Positions 21,757 to 33,785 of a stretch of 64,000 bases of DNA are shown here, in pieces (within the stretch, counting starts at the first letter, position 1; each line of letters starts with the position of its first letter). Source of the DNA: Limnephilus marmoratus (taxonomy: Eukaryota > Arthropoda > Insecta > Trichoptera > Limnephilidae); NCBI GenBank assembly GCA_917880885.1, contig OU862917.1:51134727-51198726 (forward strand), in the 5' to 3' direction. The position numbers and the translations under genes were made by a program. Below the pieces are notes generated by a model. It searched no databases and had not been told where the DNA came from. It saw only the letters and a list, made by a program, of their open reading frames with translations.

Positions 21757-24700
21757 CAGGCCCGGACTGGCCAGGTCCGCAGGTCCGCGATCGCGGAGGG
21801 CCCCCGGCGGGAGGGGGCCCCGAAGGGGCCCAACAAAACGTACAAAAAAAAGTTTTGTCTTGTTAGTAGTTATTTTGTGTTCTTTTGTACGTTTTGTGAA
21901 AAAAACGTACAAAAAAAAAGTTTTGTCTTGTTAGTAGTTATTTTGTGTTCTTGGTAATGTTTGTTTACATTTTCGAAAAAAAAATACATTTTCCAAAAGT
22001 AGAACATGTCCAACAACTGTTTATATCTCGCCGTGTATACGAAAGCTTTATATGATCCACTGTCATCCGCATCGTCTGCGCGATGACGTGTGTCGTGTGT
22101 CCACTGTCCAGCAGACGAGCAGACAACTGCACCGCGATGTCCTAGTCCTATCAGATCAGCTGATCACTCAGTAGGGCCGCGCAAGCGCATAAAGCCCTTC
22201 CCCTCCCCCCTTTCCTACATTTATAATAATATCCACCCCACACTATTGTTTTCAAGCCACTACAAGTCGATTTTATGCGATGATGTTTGCTAAATTTACA
22301 GCGCAGTTTTTTTTAGTTAAATTGTTAAATAATTTTTTTTGTTTAGAGTTGAGTTGTGGTACATTATTTGATAAATTAATATTACGAACGAAACAAAAAC
22401 AATGAAGAGAACTTACAAGAGTGGTTTTCAAAAAAGAGAGGAAAATAAGAAAAAGAAACAAGAAGATTTCCAGTGTGCCAGTTCAATGTTTACGTGGTAA
22501 AAACCATCAGGCTCTACCTCGGAGATAAACGATGACACGACTGTAGGTAAGGTCATCGAAATTTTAGATTATTATTTTTTAGTTGGGTTGTAATTTTTTG
22601 AAATTTTGTTTTATTTATTCTACCTTTTTACGTCACGTACTAAGAACTTAACAATATTAGTTTTGACTTTTTTTTACTTTAAAGGTTTTTACTAATAGGG
22701 CTAATTAATTGTTATAATTTAAACAAAATAAACTGTATAAAAAACTTTCTGACATTGGGGATAAATTCACAATCGAAATGTGCTAAGGCCTACGTCATTA
22801 GGAGGTACTTTATGCAAATATGGATAGTAGTTTGTCGGTTTATTCATCAATGGTTAAAATATAATTATTACGAGCAATGTTTTAAATTAATTATATAGTA
22901 TCTACAATTAGTTATGATTTTAAAAATCATAATTAATTCTAGTTACAGTATGGTATAGTAAAGGGGATTCCCTATTGAACAGCATCCACTTCTTCTTGTA
23001 CAGTTGAGAGGGGTGAGGCGCCTGCTTGCAATCAGCCACATATAGACACCATCATCCATCGTCTCTTGTCGGCGAATCAAGCTCCAATTCTGATTCAGAA
23101 GATGATGAAGAAAATCAGGAGACCTGTGATGCAGCTAAACAACAACTTGGGTGTTTCATTTGCCCATAAGAAAGTGATCCAATCACGATTAAAAAAGCTT
23201 TTATGGAAAAACATCCTATTCAAGTTGTAGAAGGAAAAGGTACAAAATTGCCATTTGAGCCTTCTAAACTTTATTACCGACATTTGCCAAGTGGTGAAAA
23301 AATACACCGAAAATGGTTTTCACATTCAATTCAGCTGAATAAAGTGTACTGTTCGTGCTGTATGGCTTTTGGAGATAAAGGACACAGAGACTCTACCTAT
23401 ATTACTGGTTATGATGTTTCTTCAAAAAATGTGTATAAATCAGTAGAAATACACGAAAACTCTTCCCATCATGAACTTGCCGCAAAAGCAGCTTTTCAAA
23501 GTCAAAAGGGCTAAGATATTTCAAATCTCCTGAATACTAACTAAACTAAACAGCAAACTAAAGAAAGTGAAATTCAAACTAGAAGATTGGTCATCCAACG
23601 TTTGATAGACATAGTTTTGTTTATATGAAGGCAAGGCATTGCCTACAGAGGTGACAAAACAGAAGCAGCCTACGCTCTTGATTCTTTACAAAATCATGGT
23701 AATTTCCTTGAACTGGTCATGTTGGTGGCTAATTATGATGTAATTTTGCAAAGGCATGTAAAAAATGTATCAAAGACAGCAAAAAGCACAGAGTAAAAAT
23801 AAAGGACAAAAGAGAAGCCACAGGAAAGCAATCTAAAAAGCCCATTGGACGAGGATCAATGTTGACTTTGTTATCAAAGACTTTCATTTACAAGTTAATC
23901 AAGATAATTAGCTCGATGGGTCGAAACATTATTTTGAAAGACCTCCAGGATAGCATCATCTACAGCTTAATGGTGGACAGCACCCAAGATATAGCTGTCA
24001 TGGACCAATTGACAATATGCGTCCGCTATGTCGTTTAAGGAAATGTGTATGAAAGACTTTTAGAGATTGCAGTTGACTTAAGTGGACTTGCGTTGTTCGA
24101 GCTTATAAAATTTAATTTATCTGAGTATGGAATTGCAACGTCAAATATTATTGCTTGTTCATTTGATGGAGTCAACAAGATGAAAGGCTGTTACAAGCCC
24201 ATTTACAAAAGAAAATGAAGACCTTTTTTATACTCACTGTATGGCACACATACTGAACCTAGTTGTAGCTGACTCAACAGTGAAGTTACTACAAGCTGAG
24301 AACTTGTTTGGATTAGTGGAAGAATCTGATTTGTAAGCTCATCGCACAAGAGAATAACCGTCTGGGAAAAGGAAACAAAAAGACAACATACTGCTCATGA
24401 CAAGTTGTACAGGTTGCAAAAAATAGGAGCAATGAGGTGGTGGAGCAAACATAAGGCTCTTTCATCAATTGTTGATGAAGAATTCTTAATCAGTGAAGAC
24501 AGTGTTAATTCAGCTAAGTTCTTTAATTTTATTTCTGTGTTTAAAGAAATCTGTGATGGAAGTTTTGACAGCAAATCTCGATTCACAGCAAGAAACCTTA
24601 TAAGTCAATGGTCCAAATTTGAAAACTTGTTTATGTCGTTTGTTTTGCTAGATTTGTTTTTTGGTCTCTTCGCATGTTTCTAAGTACTTGCAAAGTAAAA

Positions 24701-26128
24701 GCATTGATTATGTTTTAGCTTGGAACTTAGTACAAACACTGCAAAGGACAAAAGGAATGACGCGTATTTTGAAACATTGTACGCAAAAAAAGCCTATGTA
24801 AGTGCAGTTGTTTTTAAGCTAGACGAAAATAACATTGACGTCGAGTTAGAATTGGACTTTAAGAGAAAAAGAACGTCAAAGAAAAAAATAATGCCCGGTG
24901 AAAAATTAAAAGGTGACACTGACTCTATTTCCACAGTTCAACATTACAAAATTGTATATTCAGATATTTTAGACTGTACGAGGAGGAGTATTGAAGAAAG
25001 ATTTTGCGCAAACAAAGACGTTTTACAGGATTGCTCTTGGTTGGACCCCAAAAAGTTTGACTTTATCTTGAAACTCCAAACATTTCCCACAGAAGCTCTG
25101 CACAGTGTTTCTAAACTGCGTAAAATTGAAAGAAGTCGGCTGTTAATAGAGCTGCGACAGTTTGCACAACAATACAGCAACTTCATAGCGGCAGAGTCCA
25201 CTGAGAACTACGGAGACAGATGCAGTGACGAAGAAGACGATTTGGACCCAACGGCAGCGGAAACAAATGCTGACATTTACTGCTCTGATAATAAACAATG
25301 TTTCCAGTGTTTGACATATGCTTTTTCTGTTCTGTTTGAACTTACTCAATCTGGACTGTTTACCAACCTGTATATTGTATATAAATTTGTTCTCACCATA
25401 CTTTGTACCCAAGTCACATGTGAACGAGTTTTTTCTTAACTTAAAATCATCAAAAATCGACTTCGGTCGTCCTTAGGCCAAGACCTTATGTCCAGTCTGT
25501 TTTTTATTAGTGTTGAGAGGGATTTATTTTATAATTTGGACAAAAATAAAATAATAGATGAAGTAGCTTTAATAAGTGAGTTGCTTACAAAGAAACTGTT
25601 ACTTTAGGGCTAGGGGAGCAAAATGTCGAATCATTTCAGTTAAGTTAAACCCCTTCTATTCTTCTATTTACATGTTAGTATTATTTTTCTAATCCCTAAA
25701 ATCCGTTTGTCATTATTTTTACTACACAAATAATTTTGACGTAGGTAATTCATTAGTGTTTTGGTGTGACTAAAATCCTGCCTTTTATTTTGAACTCCAT
25801 TATAATTATTGGCAGTTCTACAGCATGTGTTTAATAGTGTTGTGGTATCCTAAAAATACTGTGAATTTCTTATTTCAATAAATAATAAACTCAACAAAAG
25901 TCGAAAATCATAATATTCGTATAAAAACCTATCTGAATTTCTTCTTCTTTATAGGTGCCAATATAGCGTAGAAACGCGTTTTCATTGTTTTCAAGCACCT
26001 AATTTTCAAAAATTATCCGGGGGAGTCCCCCGGACTCCCCGTTTTCTGAGCCCCCCCCCCCACCACACGTTAGGGGGCCCCTTTACAGGTTTTAGCGGAG
26101 GGCCCCAAATGGTCCCAGTCCGGGCCTG
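21757..26128 (+). mobile_element. 4.4-kb ZMYM1-like hAT element
   Basis: The terminal repeats CAGGCCCGGACTGG (left) and the inverted ccagtccgggcctg (right) are flanked by 8-bp duplications AAATAGCT / ATATAGCT (21749-21756, 26129-26136; 7 of 8 identical). It contains a full-length but dead transposase gene with at least one intron. It is inserted in a Helitron. Confidence 0.88.
22402..25607 (+). pseudogene. hAT transposase, ZMYM1/TTF-type, dead
   Basis: The ATG at 22402 starts MKRTYKSGFQKREENKKKK. A donor gtaagg lies near 22545 and an acceptor cttgtacag near 23009. The second exon encodes an acidic linker and a TTF-type zinc finger region (RKWFSHSIQLNKVYCSCCMA, 23311-23370), a DDE-like central part in broken frames, and the hAT C-terminus (TCERVFS, stop, then KIIKNRLRS and a final LLTKKLLL before TAG at 25605). 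In-frame stops (e.g. about 23168, 25437) and several frameshifts make it non-functional. Length and domain order match ZMYM1-like hAT transposases. Confidence 0.75.
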
Positions 26129-26422
26129 ATATAGCTCATACATCAGAATAGGCTATAGCTTAGAGCTCTGGCATTATGAAATTTGTATGCAAAAATTGCA
26201 GTATATGGCACGCGAGCTATTTGAAAAATGAATGTAACGGGGATGGTGGGGGAGGGGGGATGGGGGAGTGGGGAGGGGGAGGATGAAGGGGGGGATTTGG
26301 GGGAGGGGTTGGGGGGAGAGGAATGAGGATAGGGAAGGCGGAGGAGGCGCTGTGGGTACCCCCCTAATACTATGCGAGCGAAGCCGGGGGCAAAAGCTAG
26401 TCGCATATATTTCGATGTAAAT

Positions 26423-27028
26423 TGTGCCAGCCGTGACTTTATTACGCATTGGGATCGCCCCGAAAATTATCGGTGCCTCCAGAAATAGCGCTGGTTTTAA
26501 ATTGTATGCAAACGAATTCACGAGAACTTTCCCACCTAGCAGCTAGCTAATACACCGAGTCGAACTACCTACCTAGCGCACATTCCAGAGGCGTCGCCGT
26601 TGTTCAATGGTATGCGAAATTACTAAAGAGATAGTTCTGCCACCTAAGCGAAAGAGCTAGAACGTACGGCTGTACAGTTCAAGTGCCCGCAGAAGGTTCG
26701 GGTGATATCTCGCCTTTACGTGAATTCACCCGGCGTTACCTAGTGTCATTGAATCTACTTGCCGGGCCGGCGGAGTATAAAAACAGGTGCGAGCCGCACA
26801 CGGCTCAGTCTTAAGTCTAGTATTCATTCAACTTACCACGGAGCAGTTGCCTCGTCTATCCACGATCAACCTTGACCCAGTGCGTAAATTCGTTTTGTAG
26901 TATTTATCACCGTTACGTGACCGTGTTACAATTGTGTATTTGATTGTAATTATTGTGTGGACTCATTAAAGGCTATTATTACACGCAATCTCGTTTCCTT
27001 CTTCAGCCACGACACCTGAGTACCCACA
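26423..27028 (+). repeat. 5' LTR of Ty3/gypsy element
   Basis: 606 bp, identical by eye to the 3' LTR (30678-31286) except for one T in gttttgtag and a shorter left end (tgtgccagcc instead of tgtagcaaccagcc). It ends CCCACA. It holds a core promoter (26776-26809) and a possible polyadenylation signal attaaa (about 26966). Confidence 0.95.
26776..26809 (+). promoter_or_regulatory. LTR core promoter: TATA box plus initiator
   Basis: TATAAAA at 26776-26782 is followed by the arthropod initiator TCAGT at 26805-26809. The initiator A (26807) is 31 bp from the TATA start, the expected spacing. The same arrangement is in the 3' LTR near 31031-31064. Confidence 0.75.
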
Positions 27029-27029
27029 T

Positions 27030-27045
27030 TGGTGACACCGACGTT
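27030..27045 (+). promoter_or_regulatory. Primer-binding site, tRNA-Trp type
   Basis: TGGTGACACCGACGTT starts one base after the 5' LTR. It equals the complement of the tRNA-Trp 3' end (TGGTGACCCCGACGT) with one mismatch. tRNA-Trp priming is typical of the CsRn1 clade of Ty3/gypsy elements. Confidence 0.75.
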
Positions 27046-27174
27046 CACATTAGTGACCTTCGAAGTGCACGGACAATTCGACAGTGAGCACGACGCGTGC
27101 AAGTACGTCTACCGCGAGCACGTCGCGCACGAAATAAACTCTTCGGTGATAAATTTCGCACACCAATCATCATC

Positions 27175-27519
27175 ATGTCTCTTGCGAGCGGAACATCTGA
27201 GGACAGCCAGCAACCAATAACCTGCAACAAGCAACCAACGACAAGCAACCAGCAACCTAACATCAACCGAGTGATGGAGCGGTTGATGCAGCCTCTTCAA
27301 CAAGAGATCGCTACTTTGAGGCGCGAACTTTCCACACTACGCTCTCGCCAGCATAGGAGAAGCAACACCCCGCATCGTTGGAGCAATCGTTCCCGCAGTC
27401 AGCCCAGAGGGCGTCAGCCCGAGGGAACATGCTGGTATCACTGGAAGCATGGGACGAAGGCAAGAAAGTGCACCCAGCCCTGCAACTTCCAACAGGGAAA
27501 CGCACGGGGCCCAAACTGA
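27175..27519 (+). CDS. gag: gag, internally deleted (CHCC nucleocapsid kept)
   Basis: The start [12 protein letters not shown] at 27175 is the first good ATG after the leader; the frame stops at TGA 27517-27519, 114 residues. A coiled-coil-like segment ([18 protein letters not shown]), an Arg-rich region and the zinc motif [18 protein letters not shown] follow. The Cys-His-Cys-Cys order, rather than the usual CCHC, is the hallmark of the CsRn1 clade. Gag of this clade normally has about 250 residues or more, so the matrix/capsid part has been lost between the N-terminus and the coiled coil. Pol follows in the -1 frame with 142 nt of overlap. Without capsid this copy would need Gag from another element. 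Confidence 0.75.
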   Translation: MSLASGTSEDSQQPITCNKQPTTSNQQPNINRVMERLMQPLQQEIATLRRELSTLRSRQHRRSNTPHRWSNRSRSQPRGRQPEGTCWYHWKHGTKARKCTQPCNFQQGNARGPN

Positions 27520-30500
27520 TGGCGACCAGCGCCAGCCCCAACCAAGTCAGTCGCCTTTTTGTTACCGACAGGGTAACCCGTACCCAATTTCTTATAGACA
27601 CCGGCGCAGATCTCTGCATTTTCCCACGACGCCTTGTCCAGGGACGCCCCACTAAAGGGACATACGAACTGGCAGCAGCAAATGGCAGCACAATCGCTAC
27701 TTATGGCAGCCTAACGCTCAACCTGGATCTGGGATTGCGACGCGACTTTACTTGGAGCTTCGTCATTGCAGACGTCTCCAGGCCAATCATCGGGGCAGAC
27801 TTTCTCGCCAAGTACGAGCTACTGGTGGACGTCCGAAATAAACGGCTGCTGGACCAGGTGACGAATTTGACCATCACGGGAAAACGAAGCGACAACAAGA
27901 TCGCTTCCATTAAGACGGTCACAGGAACGTCCCCGTATCATAAGCTTCTTCAACAGTTTCCTGACATCACTCGCCCTGACGGTGCCAGGAGGGAAGTTCG
28001 TCACGCAACACTGCACCATATTAACACCACGCCAGGACCTCCAACAGTCGAACGCCCACGACGCCTTGCTCCTGACAAGTTAAAACGCGCCAAGAAGGAG
28101 TTCGAGGCCATGGTCCGTCTCGGAATCGCTCGACCTTCCGAGAGCTCTTGGGCATCTCCCTTGCACATGGTACCCAAGAAGGACGACCAGTGGAGACCAT
28201 GTGGCGATTATAGAAGACTGAACGCCAGAACTATTCCGGACAGATACCCCGTTCGCCATATCCAAGATTTTGCACAGGCACTGAGCGGCACCAAGATCTT
28301 CTCAACGATTGATCTGGTGCGCGCATATAATCAAATCCCTGTGGCTCCCGAGGACATTCCGAAAACAGCAATCACTACGCCATTCGGACTCTTCGAATTT
28401 CCGGTGATGTCTTTCGGCCTCCGCAACGCAGCCCAAACCTTCCAACGCTTCATGGACGAGGTTACCAGAGGCTTAGATTTCTGTTACGCCTACATAGACG
28501 ACATCCTTATTGCCTCAACGTCAGAGGAAGAGCACCTAGCCCACCTCAAGATATTATTTCAGCGCCTGCAGGAATATGGTGTTGTCATCAACGCCGCCAA
28601 ATGCCATTTTGGCCTGACTAAGGTCAAATTCCTAGGATACCTGGTGTCTGACGCTGGCACTTCACCCCTCCCAGATAAAGTGGAGGCCATCAACAACTAC
28701 AGCCAACCAGCTTCCATCAAGGATCTCCGTCGTTTCCTGGGAGCTATAAATTTTTATAGGAGATTCATCCCCAACGCCGCGAGGACACAAGCTCCACTCA
28801 ATGACCTCCTAAAAGGGAACCAAAAAGGCAAACAACTCGTGTCTTGGACTGCCGAAACAGTAGAAGCTTTCAGCAAGTGCAAGGAAGCTCTGGCCCAGGC
28901 AACCCTGCTCGTTCACCCGAAGTGCGACGCCCCACTCTCTATCGTCAGCGACGCGTCTGATACTACAGCCGGTGCCGCACTCCACCAATTCGTCGCAGGT
29001 CACTGGGAGCCTCTAGCATTCTTTTCAAAGAAGTTTTCGGCAGCTGAAAAGAAATATGGCGCATACGACAGAGAACTACTAGCCATCTATCTCGCTGTGA
29101 AATACTTTCGCCACATGGTGGAAGGCAGGTCGTTCACCATATTTACAGACCATAAGCCTATCACGTTCGCCTTCCAACAAAAAGCAGACAAATGCTCACC
29201 AAGGCAATTCCGCCATCTGGACTATATCAGCCAGTTCACAACTGACATCCGACACGTCTCCGGAAAAGACAACATCGTCGCGGATGCTCTCTCCAGGGTC
29301 GAGACGATAGATACTCCTCTGGACTACGCAGCGCTGGCAGCTGACCAGATGTGCGACCCTGAACTGGAACAACACTTGCAGGGAAGTTCTAGCCTACAAC
29401 TTAAAAAGATTAATATTCCGGGTACTGACGCGCATCTCTACTGTGACGTCTCAACTACCATAGCCAGACCCTTCGTCACGAAGAAGTTCAGACCTGCGGC
29501 ATTCAATGCGGTCCATCAGCTGGCTCACCCAGGAATTAAGGCCACGGTTAAACTCATAACTCAACGTTATGTCTGGCCGGCCATTAAAGCTGAGACTATT
29601 AAGCTCGCACGCAATTGCCTTCAATGCCAACGAAGCAAGATTACACGGCACGTGTCAGCACCCCTGGGAGCCTTTCCCAGACCCTCCGCTAGATTCGAGC
29701 ACGTCCACATCGACATAATCGTCATGCCTTCTTCAGAAGGATGCCGATACTGTCTCACGTGCGTAGACAGATTCACGAGATGGCCAGAGGCATTCCCGAT
29801 CCCAGACCAAGAGGCTGAAACAGTGGCGCGTGCTTTCTACAAGGGCTGGATAACAAGATTCGGCACTCCACTCCGCATTACTACGGACCAAGGGAGACAA
29901 TTTGAGTCGAGGCTGTTCAGGCAGTTGAATCTCCTGGCAGGCACGACGCAAATCCATACAACTGCATACCACCCCGCAGCAAATGGCATGGTGGAACGAT
30001 TTCATCGTCAACTGAAGGCAGCGATCAAGTGCCATCAGAATAACCGTTGGACGGAAACACTTCCCACCGTACTCATGGGAATCAGAGCAGCTTGGAGAGA
30101 TGATCTCGCTACAACCTCAGCCGAGCTAGTATACGGCGAACCGCTCCGATTACCCGGCGAATTCCTATGTAAAGCACGACCTAATGTCAACGACGATACT
30201 GGAAGTTTCCTCAAGGAACTACGGAAACATTTCAACGAGCTGAGACCAGTTGAAGGTACCCGCCATGGTGATGGACATCATTTCGTCTTCCAAAATCTTC
30301 CCACAGCTTCTCACGTCTTTCTGAGGGACGACACCGTCAAAAGCCCGCTTCAACAACCCTACAGCGGCCCTCATAAAGTCGTTCGTCGGCACGAACGAAC
30401 ATATACCATACTGGTAAAAGGGAAGGAAATCACCGTGAGCATCGACCGCCTCAAACCAGCATACATTGCTCAAGATCTTGAGAGATTCGCATCGCAAACC

Positions 30501-30626
30501 GAATCAGAGTCACCAGCCACCACATCACAACCAACCCTTCCGTTGTTCGATGGCAGTAAGGATCGGACACACACAACCACTCGTTCTGGAAGGCGGGTTC
30601 GATTTCCCGATCACCTCGGTATCTGA
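27378..30626 (+). CDS. pol: pol polyprotein (PR-RT-RNase H-IN), uninterrupted
   Basis: 1082 codons without a stop, in -1 phase to gag. In order: aspartic protease with LIDTGAD (about residues 72-78); reverse transcriptase with YIDD at about 372-375; RNase H with SDASD (about 522-526) and FTDHKPI (about 589); integrase with the HHCC zinc finger (H713 to CLQC at about 747-750), catalytic Asp about 779 and 837 and Glu about 873, giving the D,D35E spacing; and a PYSGPHKV (GPY/F-like) module near 994. No chromodomain or envelope gene. The first Met is arbitrary, since expression should be by frameshift from gag. GC content is clearly higher than the flanks. All visible catalytic residues are present, so the enzymes may be active; this is inference from the sequence. 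Confidence 0.93.
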   Translation: MEQSFPQSAQRASARGNMLVSLEAWDEGKKVHPALQLPTGKRTGPKLMATSASPNQVSRLFVTDRVTRTQFLIDTGADLCIFPRRLVQGRPTKGTYELAAANGSTIATYGSLTLNLDLGLRRDFTWSFVIADVSRPIIGADFLAKYELLVDVRNKRLLDQVTNLTITGKRSDNKIASIKTVTGTSPYHKLLQQFPDITRPDGARREVRHATLHHINTTPGPPTVERPRRLAPDKLKRAKKEFEAMVRLGIARPSESSWASPLHMVPKKDDQWRPCGDYRRLNARTIPDRYPVRHIQDFAQALSGTKIFSTIDLVRAYNQIPVAPEDIPKTAITTPFGLFEFPVMSFGLRNAAQTFQRFMDEVTRGLDFCYAYIDDILIASTSEEEHLAHLKILFQRLQEYGVVINAAKCHFGLTKVKFLGYLVSDAGTSPLPDKVEAINNYSQPASIKDLRRFLGAINFYRRFIPNAARTQAPLNDLLKGNQKGKQLVSWTAETVEAFSKCKEALAQATLLVHPKCDAPLSIVSDASDTTAGAALHQFVAGHWEPLAFFSKKFSAAEKKYGAYDRELLAIYLAVKYFRHMVEGRSFTIFTDHKPITFAFQQKADKCSPRQFRHLDYISQFTTDIRHVSGKDNIVADALSRVETIDTPLDYAALAADQMCDPELEQHLQGSSSLQLKKINIPGTDAHLYCDVSTTIARPFVTKKFRPAAFNAVHQLAHPGIKATVKLITQRYVWPAIKAETIKLARNCLQCQRSKITRHVSAPLGAFPRPSARFEHVHIDIIVMPSSEGCRYCLTCVDRFTRWPEAFPIPDQEAETVARAFYKGWITRFGTPLRITTDQGRQFESRLFRQLNLLAGTTQIHTTAYHPAANGMVERFHRQLKAAIKCHQNNRWTETLPTVLMGIRAAWRDDLATTSAELVYGEPLRLPGEFLCKARPNVNDDTGSFLKELRKHFNELRPVEGTRHGDGHHFVFQNLPTASHVFLRDDTVKSPLQQPYSGPHKVVRRHERTYTILVKGKEITVSIDRLKPAYIAQDLERFASQTESESPATTSQPTLPLFDGSKDRTHTTTRSGRRVRFPDHLGI
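27495..27501 (+). promoter_or_regulatory. Candidate -1 ribosomal slippery site GGGAAAC
   Basis: In the gag frame the bases read G GGA AAC, the canonical X XXY YYZ heptamer, 18 nt before the gag stop and inside the gag/pol overlap. After a -1 slip the frame continues [10 protein letters not shown] into protease. GC-rich sequence (cacggggccc) follows and could form the required structure. Confidence 0.6.
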
Positions 30627-30663
30627 CCATTCCTCTTTCCACCGCAGCCATGTCTGCGTTGTC

Positions 30664-30677
30664 TGGGGAGGGAGTCC
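30664..30677 (+). promoter_or_regulatory. Polypurine tract
   Basis: TGGGGAGGGAGTCC directly precedes the TG start of the 3' LTR and is the expected plus-strand primer site. Confidence 0.7.
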
Positions 30678-31286
30678 TGTAGCAACCAGCCGTGACTTTA
30701 TTACGCATTGGGATCGCCCCGAAAATTATCGGTGCCTCCAGAAATAGCGCTGGTTTTAAATTGTATGCAAACGAATTCACGAGAACTTTCCCACCTAGCA
30801 GCTAGCTAATACACCGAGTCGAACTACCTACCTAGCGCACATTCCAGAGGCGTCGCCGTTGTTCAATGGTATGCGAAATTACTAAAGAGATAGTTCTGCC
30901 ACCTAAGCGAAAGAGCTAGAACGTACGGCTGTACAGTTCAAGTGCCCGCAGAAGGTTCGGGTGATATCTCGCCTTTACGTGAATTCACCCGGCGTTACCT
31001 AGTGTCATTGAATCTACTTGCCGGGCCGGCGGAGTATAAAAACAGGTGCGAGCCGCACACGGCTCAGTCTTAAGTCTAGTATTCATTCAACTTACCACGG
31101 AGCAGTTGCCTCGTCTATCCACGATCAACCTTGACCCAGTGCGTAAATTCGTTTGTAGTATTTATCACCGTTACGTGACCGTGTTACAATTGTGTATTTG
31201 ATTGTAATTATTGTGTGGACTCATTAAAGGCTATTATTACACGCAATCTCGTTTCCTTCTTCAGCCACGACACCTGAGTACCCACA
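30678..31286 (+). repeat. 3' LTR of Ty3/gypsy element
   Basis: 609 bp from TGTAGCAACC to CCCACA. It is almost identical to the 5' LTR, so the insertion is young. The flanking ccaac does not match the bases left of the 5' LTR, so no target duplication is visible. Confidence 0.95.
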
Positions 31287-32399
31287 CCAACATTATCATA
31301 AATCATTTTAGTCATAAATTACACAAAAAGCATTAAGTTCCGTTATAAAAATTAGTGGATGTCAAAGTTTTGTAATATTCAATTTGAAACAAGATTTACA
31401 AAAAGGGTTTCTAAAACTCCAAGACATTTAACAAAAATTTGTTGTGTTATTATTTTTAAATTGTCGTTAATATATCTACTACAGAATTTTGCATTTTTTG
31501 ATACCTTGCAGAATTCGTTGGATTGTAAAGATCTGTATTCGAATTGGATACACACACAATCCACTTCCCTGGAAAATAAAGATACACTTTATCATTTAAA
31601 AAAAATGTCACTGACTCATGTTTCTGTATACTTACTTATCTTTCGTTACTTTATTTTATTTTATTATGAAAATAAATGGCCTTCGCTCATGAAGAAACTG
31701 AAATGAAACCAGTTGTCGGCGCAATCGCAATCAACCTCCTGAACAAAATCGATATTTTTCTACTCTGACGTCTCGCAGATTATTCGATAACTTGTCAGTT
31801 CGTGAGCCGCTCGCTACCATGGCAACCTGTTGACAATACAACTGAAACGCGACTGCTACGGCGACCAGCGGTGCCGTTTTATCAGTTGCATTGTTGACAG
31901 GTTGACATGGTAGCGGTTCATTAAAAAATATCGTTTTTGGGCGAGTCAAACAACTATTAACCATTTATATACTCAAAATAACGTATTTTACGTTCTTGTA
32001 TCTGCATAATTAGTATAATAATTGCTAATCTAACTTCTAATTATTCTTACCATAGTTCACCTTTTTTGGTCCAAACTCAAGCCTTTTTAATATTCCTTAA
32101 GAAAACGGTAGATCATTCCATAAATATTATTTCAAACGCATGTTTTTTATATGATTTACACCACCATTAACAATGTATGTACCCAAAATAATGTATTCAT
32201 ACTTCCTCAGATATAACTCTAGTTTTATCATAATTACTCTCACAAATTGTAATGTCATATCTTATTACTCGATATTCTCACCATATAAACAAATAATAAC
32301 ATTTTTATTAACACGAATATTCCTCACTAGCAATAATATTTGCAGTCGTTTCTTTCCTCAAGTCTTACTGTCAACATTTAGATCATTCTCAATACTATA
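31287..32399. other. Unassigned AT-rich stretch with an X-box-like site
   Basis: There is no gene. A 115-codon frame (31359-31706) is low-complexity AT-rich and lacks a domain. At about 31814-31828 taccatggcaacctg resembles an RFX X-box, and an imperfect inverted copy (acaggttgacatggta) follows at about 31896-31913. Confidence 0.4.
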
Positions 32400-32796
32400 C
32401 AGGGTGTCCGGGGGTAAAGTGCATTAACTTCGGGAGGTGATTCTACATTCTACATGATAGGGTAAGTAAAAAAGATAAATAACTTTTATCGAAATTCAAC
32501 TTTTAGGGGTAGTTTTGTGGTAAAAACGTAAAATTTGACCGGCGTGCGCGGCCAGCTTTATTATTTTCCGCTGTTACGATACGGGCCAGTCACCACCATT
32601 TATTGTTGCCACGATAGTGCCCGGCAGGCTCCCGGCAAGTAAGATCGTACCTCACACTAAGGATTTTTAGTAGGTAGATCTTTTTGTATGGGAAAAAAAA
32701 AGTTGGAATTTCGAAAAAAGTTATTTATCTTTTTTACTCCTACCATCGTGTAGAATCACCTCCCGAAGTTAATGCACTTTACCCCCGGACACCCAA
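32400..32796. mobile_element. mariner-like MITE
   Basis: The terminal repeats CAGGGTGTCCGGGGGTAAAG (left) and the inverted ctttacccccggacaccc (right) extend over about 60 bp with few mismatches (cattaacttcgggaggtgattctac in both). TA lies on both sides. The termini and TA duplication fit Tc1/mariner-derived MITEs. The ~270-bp interior is GC-richer and has no coding. Confidence 0.8.
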
Positions 32797-33685
32797 TATA
32801 AAACTTGGAAAGAAATTTACTTCAAATACTCGAGCTCCATTCTAATTACATCTTTGCACATTCCAAAAATCATAACAACTGTTTATTTTGTTATAAAGTA
32901 TGTACTTATTGCATTCATACCTATCATTCCCGCACAATCAATTAGATACCTTATTCTTATCTATTTATCACACTTACCTATAGGTACTCTTTATAAATGC
33001 TTATGGTACAATAAACTTACCGTGATGGTGAGACATGATGGTAGATATTATTTCTAGAAGAATATTGATTATTTTTCTCTCGAATTTACTCTTCTTATTG
33101 AGGAGTAATTTGTTGAATTTCTCTTGTTTAGTAGGTAGGTACTGAAAAAACTTTTGTTTTGAACATGTTTTTGGGCGTCTTCTAAACGCACTCACCACCC
33201 TTCAATGCCTTCAAATTCTCGGCTGCCATTAAACAGAATCACTGCTTTGAATGATATTTTTTAAAAGAATGGACTCACGTGGAGTTATCTGAATATTGGT
33301 AAGATATTTTTGACTCTTTTAGCATGATCAAAAATATAATATGCTTTTCTGAAAAATAATAATATTTTTTACTTCAATTGTACCTATGTGACGCCGGGTT
33401 TCGAACCAGCCACAATGTCCTCGTTGTACTTTCCATTGAAGGATTTTACACAGTTTAAAATATCTAAATTATTTCTTTCATCTATACGCGAATCTCAATA
33501 CTTTAAAAAATATTTTAAATATAAGACTAGTATTGCAAAACCTTTTATAGGTTTATTTCCTGTGAATGGATAGGAAGAATTTGTAAAGAAACATTTTACA
33601 TTTGGTTTTTATTTATCATTACACGCATTCTTAAAACAATAGAAAAAAAAACAAAAACAAAAATTATAGCTTTTCATCATCATTA
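32797..33685. other. Unassigned stretch with a SINE-like B box
   Basis: No gene is recognised. At about 33393-33420, on the minus strand, gctggttcgaaacccggcg is a good RNA polymerase III B box, so a tRNA-derived SINE remnant is likely; no A box was found nearby. Confidence 0.35.
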
Positions 33686-33689
33686 CTCA

Positions 33690-33785
33690 TTAGTCATCAT
33701 TATTATTATTTTATTATTATTTATTATATATTATATTATATATTATTATTATTATTTTATTACATATTATATTATTTTATTACAT
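33690..33785 (+). repeat. TTA/TAT-rich microsatellite
   Basis: A run of attattatt and tattatatatt words over about 95 bp. It may be the AT-rich left part of the adjoining Helitron. Confidence 0.75.

Larger units (their letters stand above)
21651..26400 (+). mobile_element. Non-autonomous Helitron split by a hAT element
   Basis: The left end is TCCTACTAATATTATAAAGG after an A. The right end has the short palindrome gcgagcgaagccggggg and finishes caaaagCTAG before a T, which is the Helitron rule (5'-TC, 3' hairpin plus CTRR, insertion between A and T, no TSD). Helitron sequence proper is only about 370 bp (21651-21756 and 26129-26400); the rest is the inserted hAT. A purine-rich tract lies at 26238-26335. 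Confidence 0.8.

Noticed and set aside
26143..26521. Proline/serine-rich minus-strand frames
   Set aside because: Translation of a purine-rich tract in the Helitron and of LTR DNA.
33393..33420. tRNA gene on the minus strand
   Set aside because: B box only; no acceptor stem or A box found.
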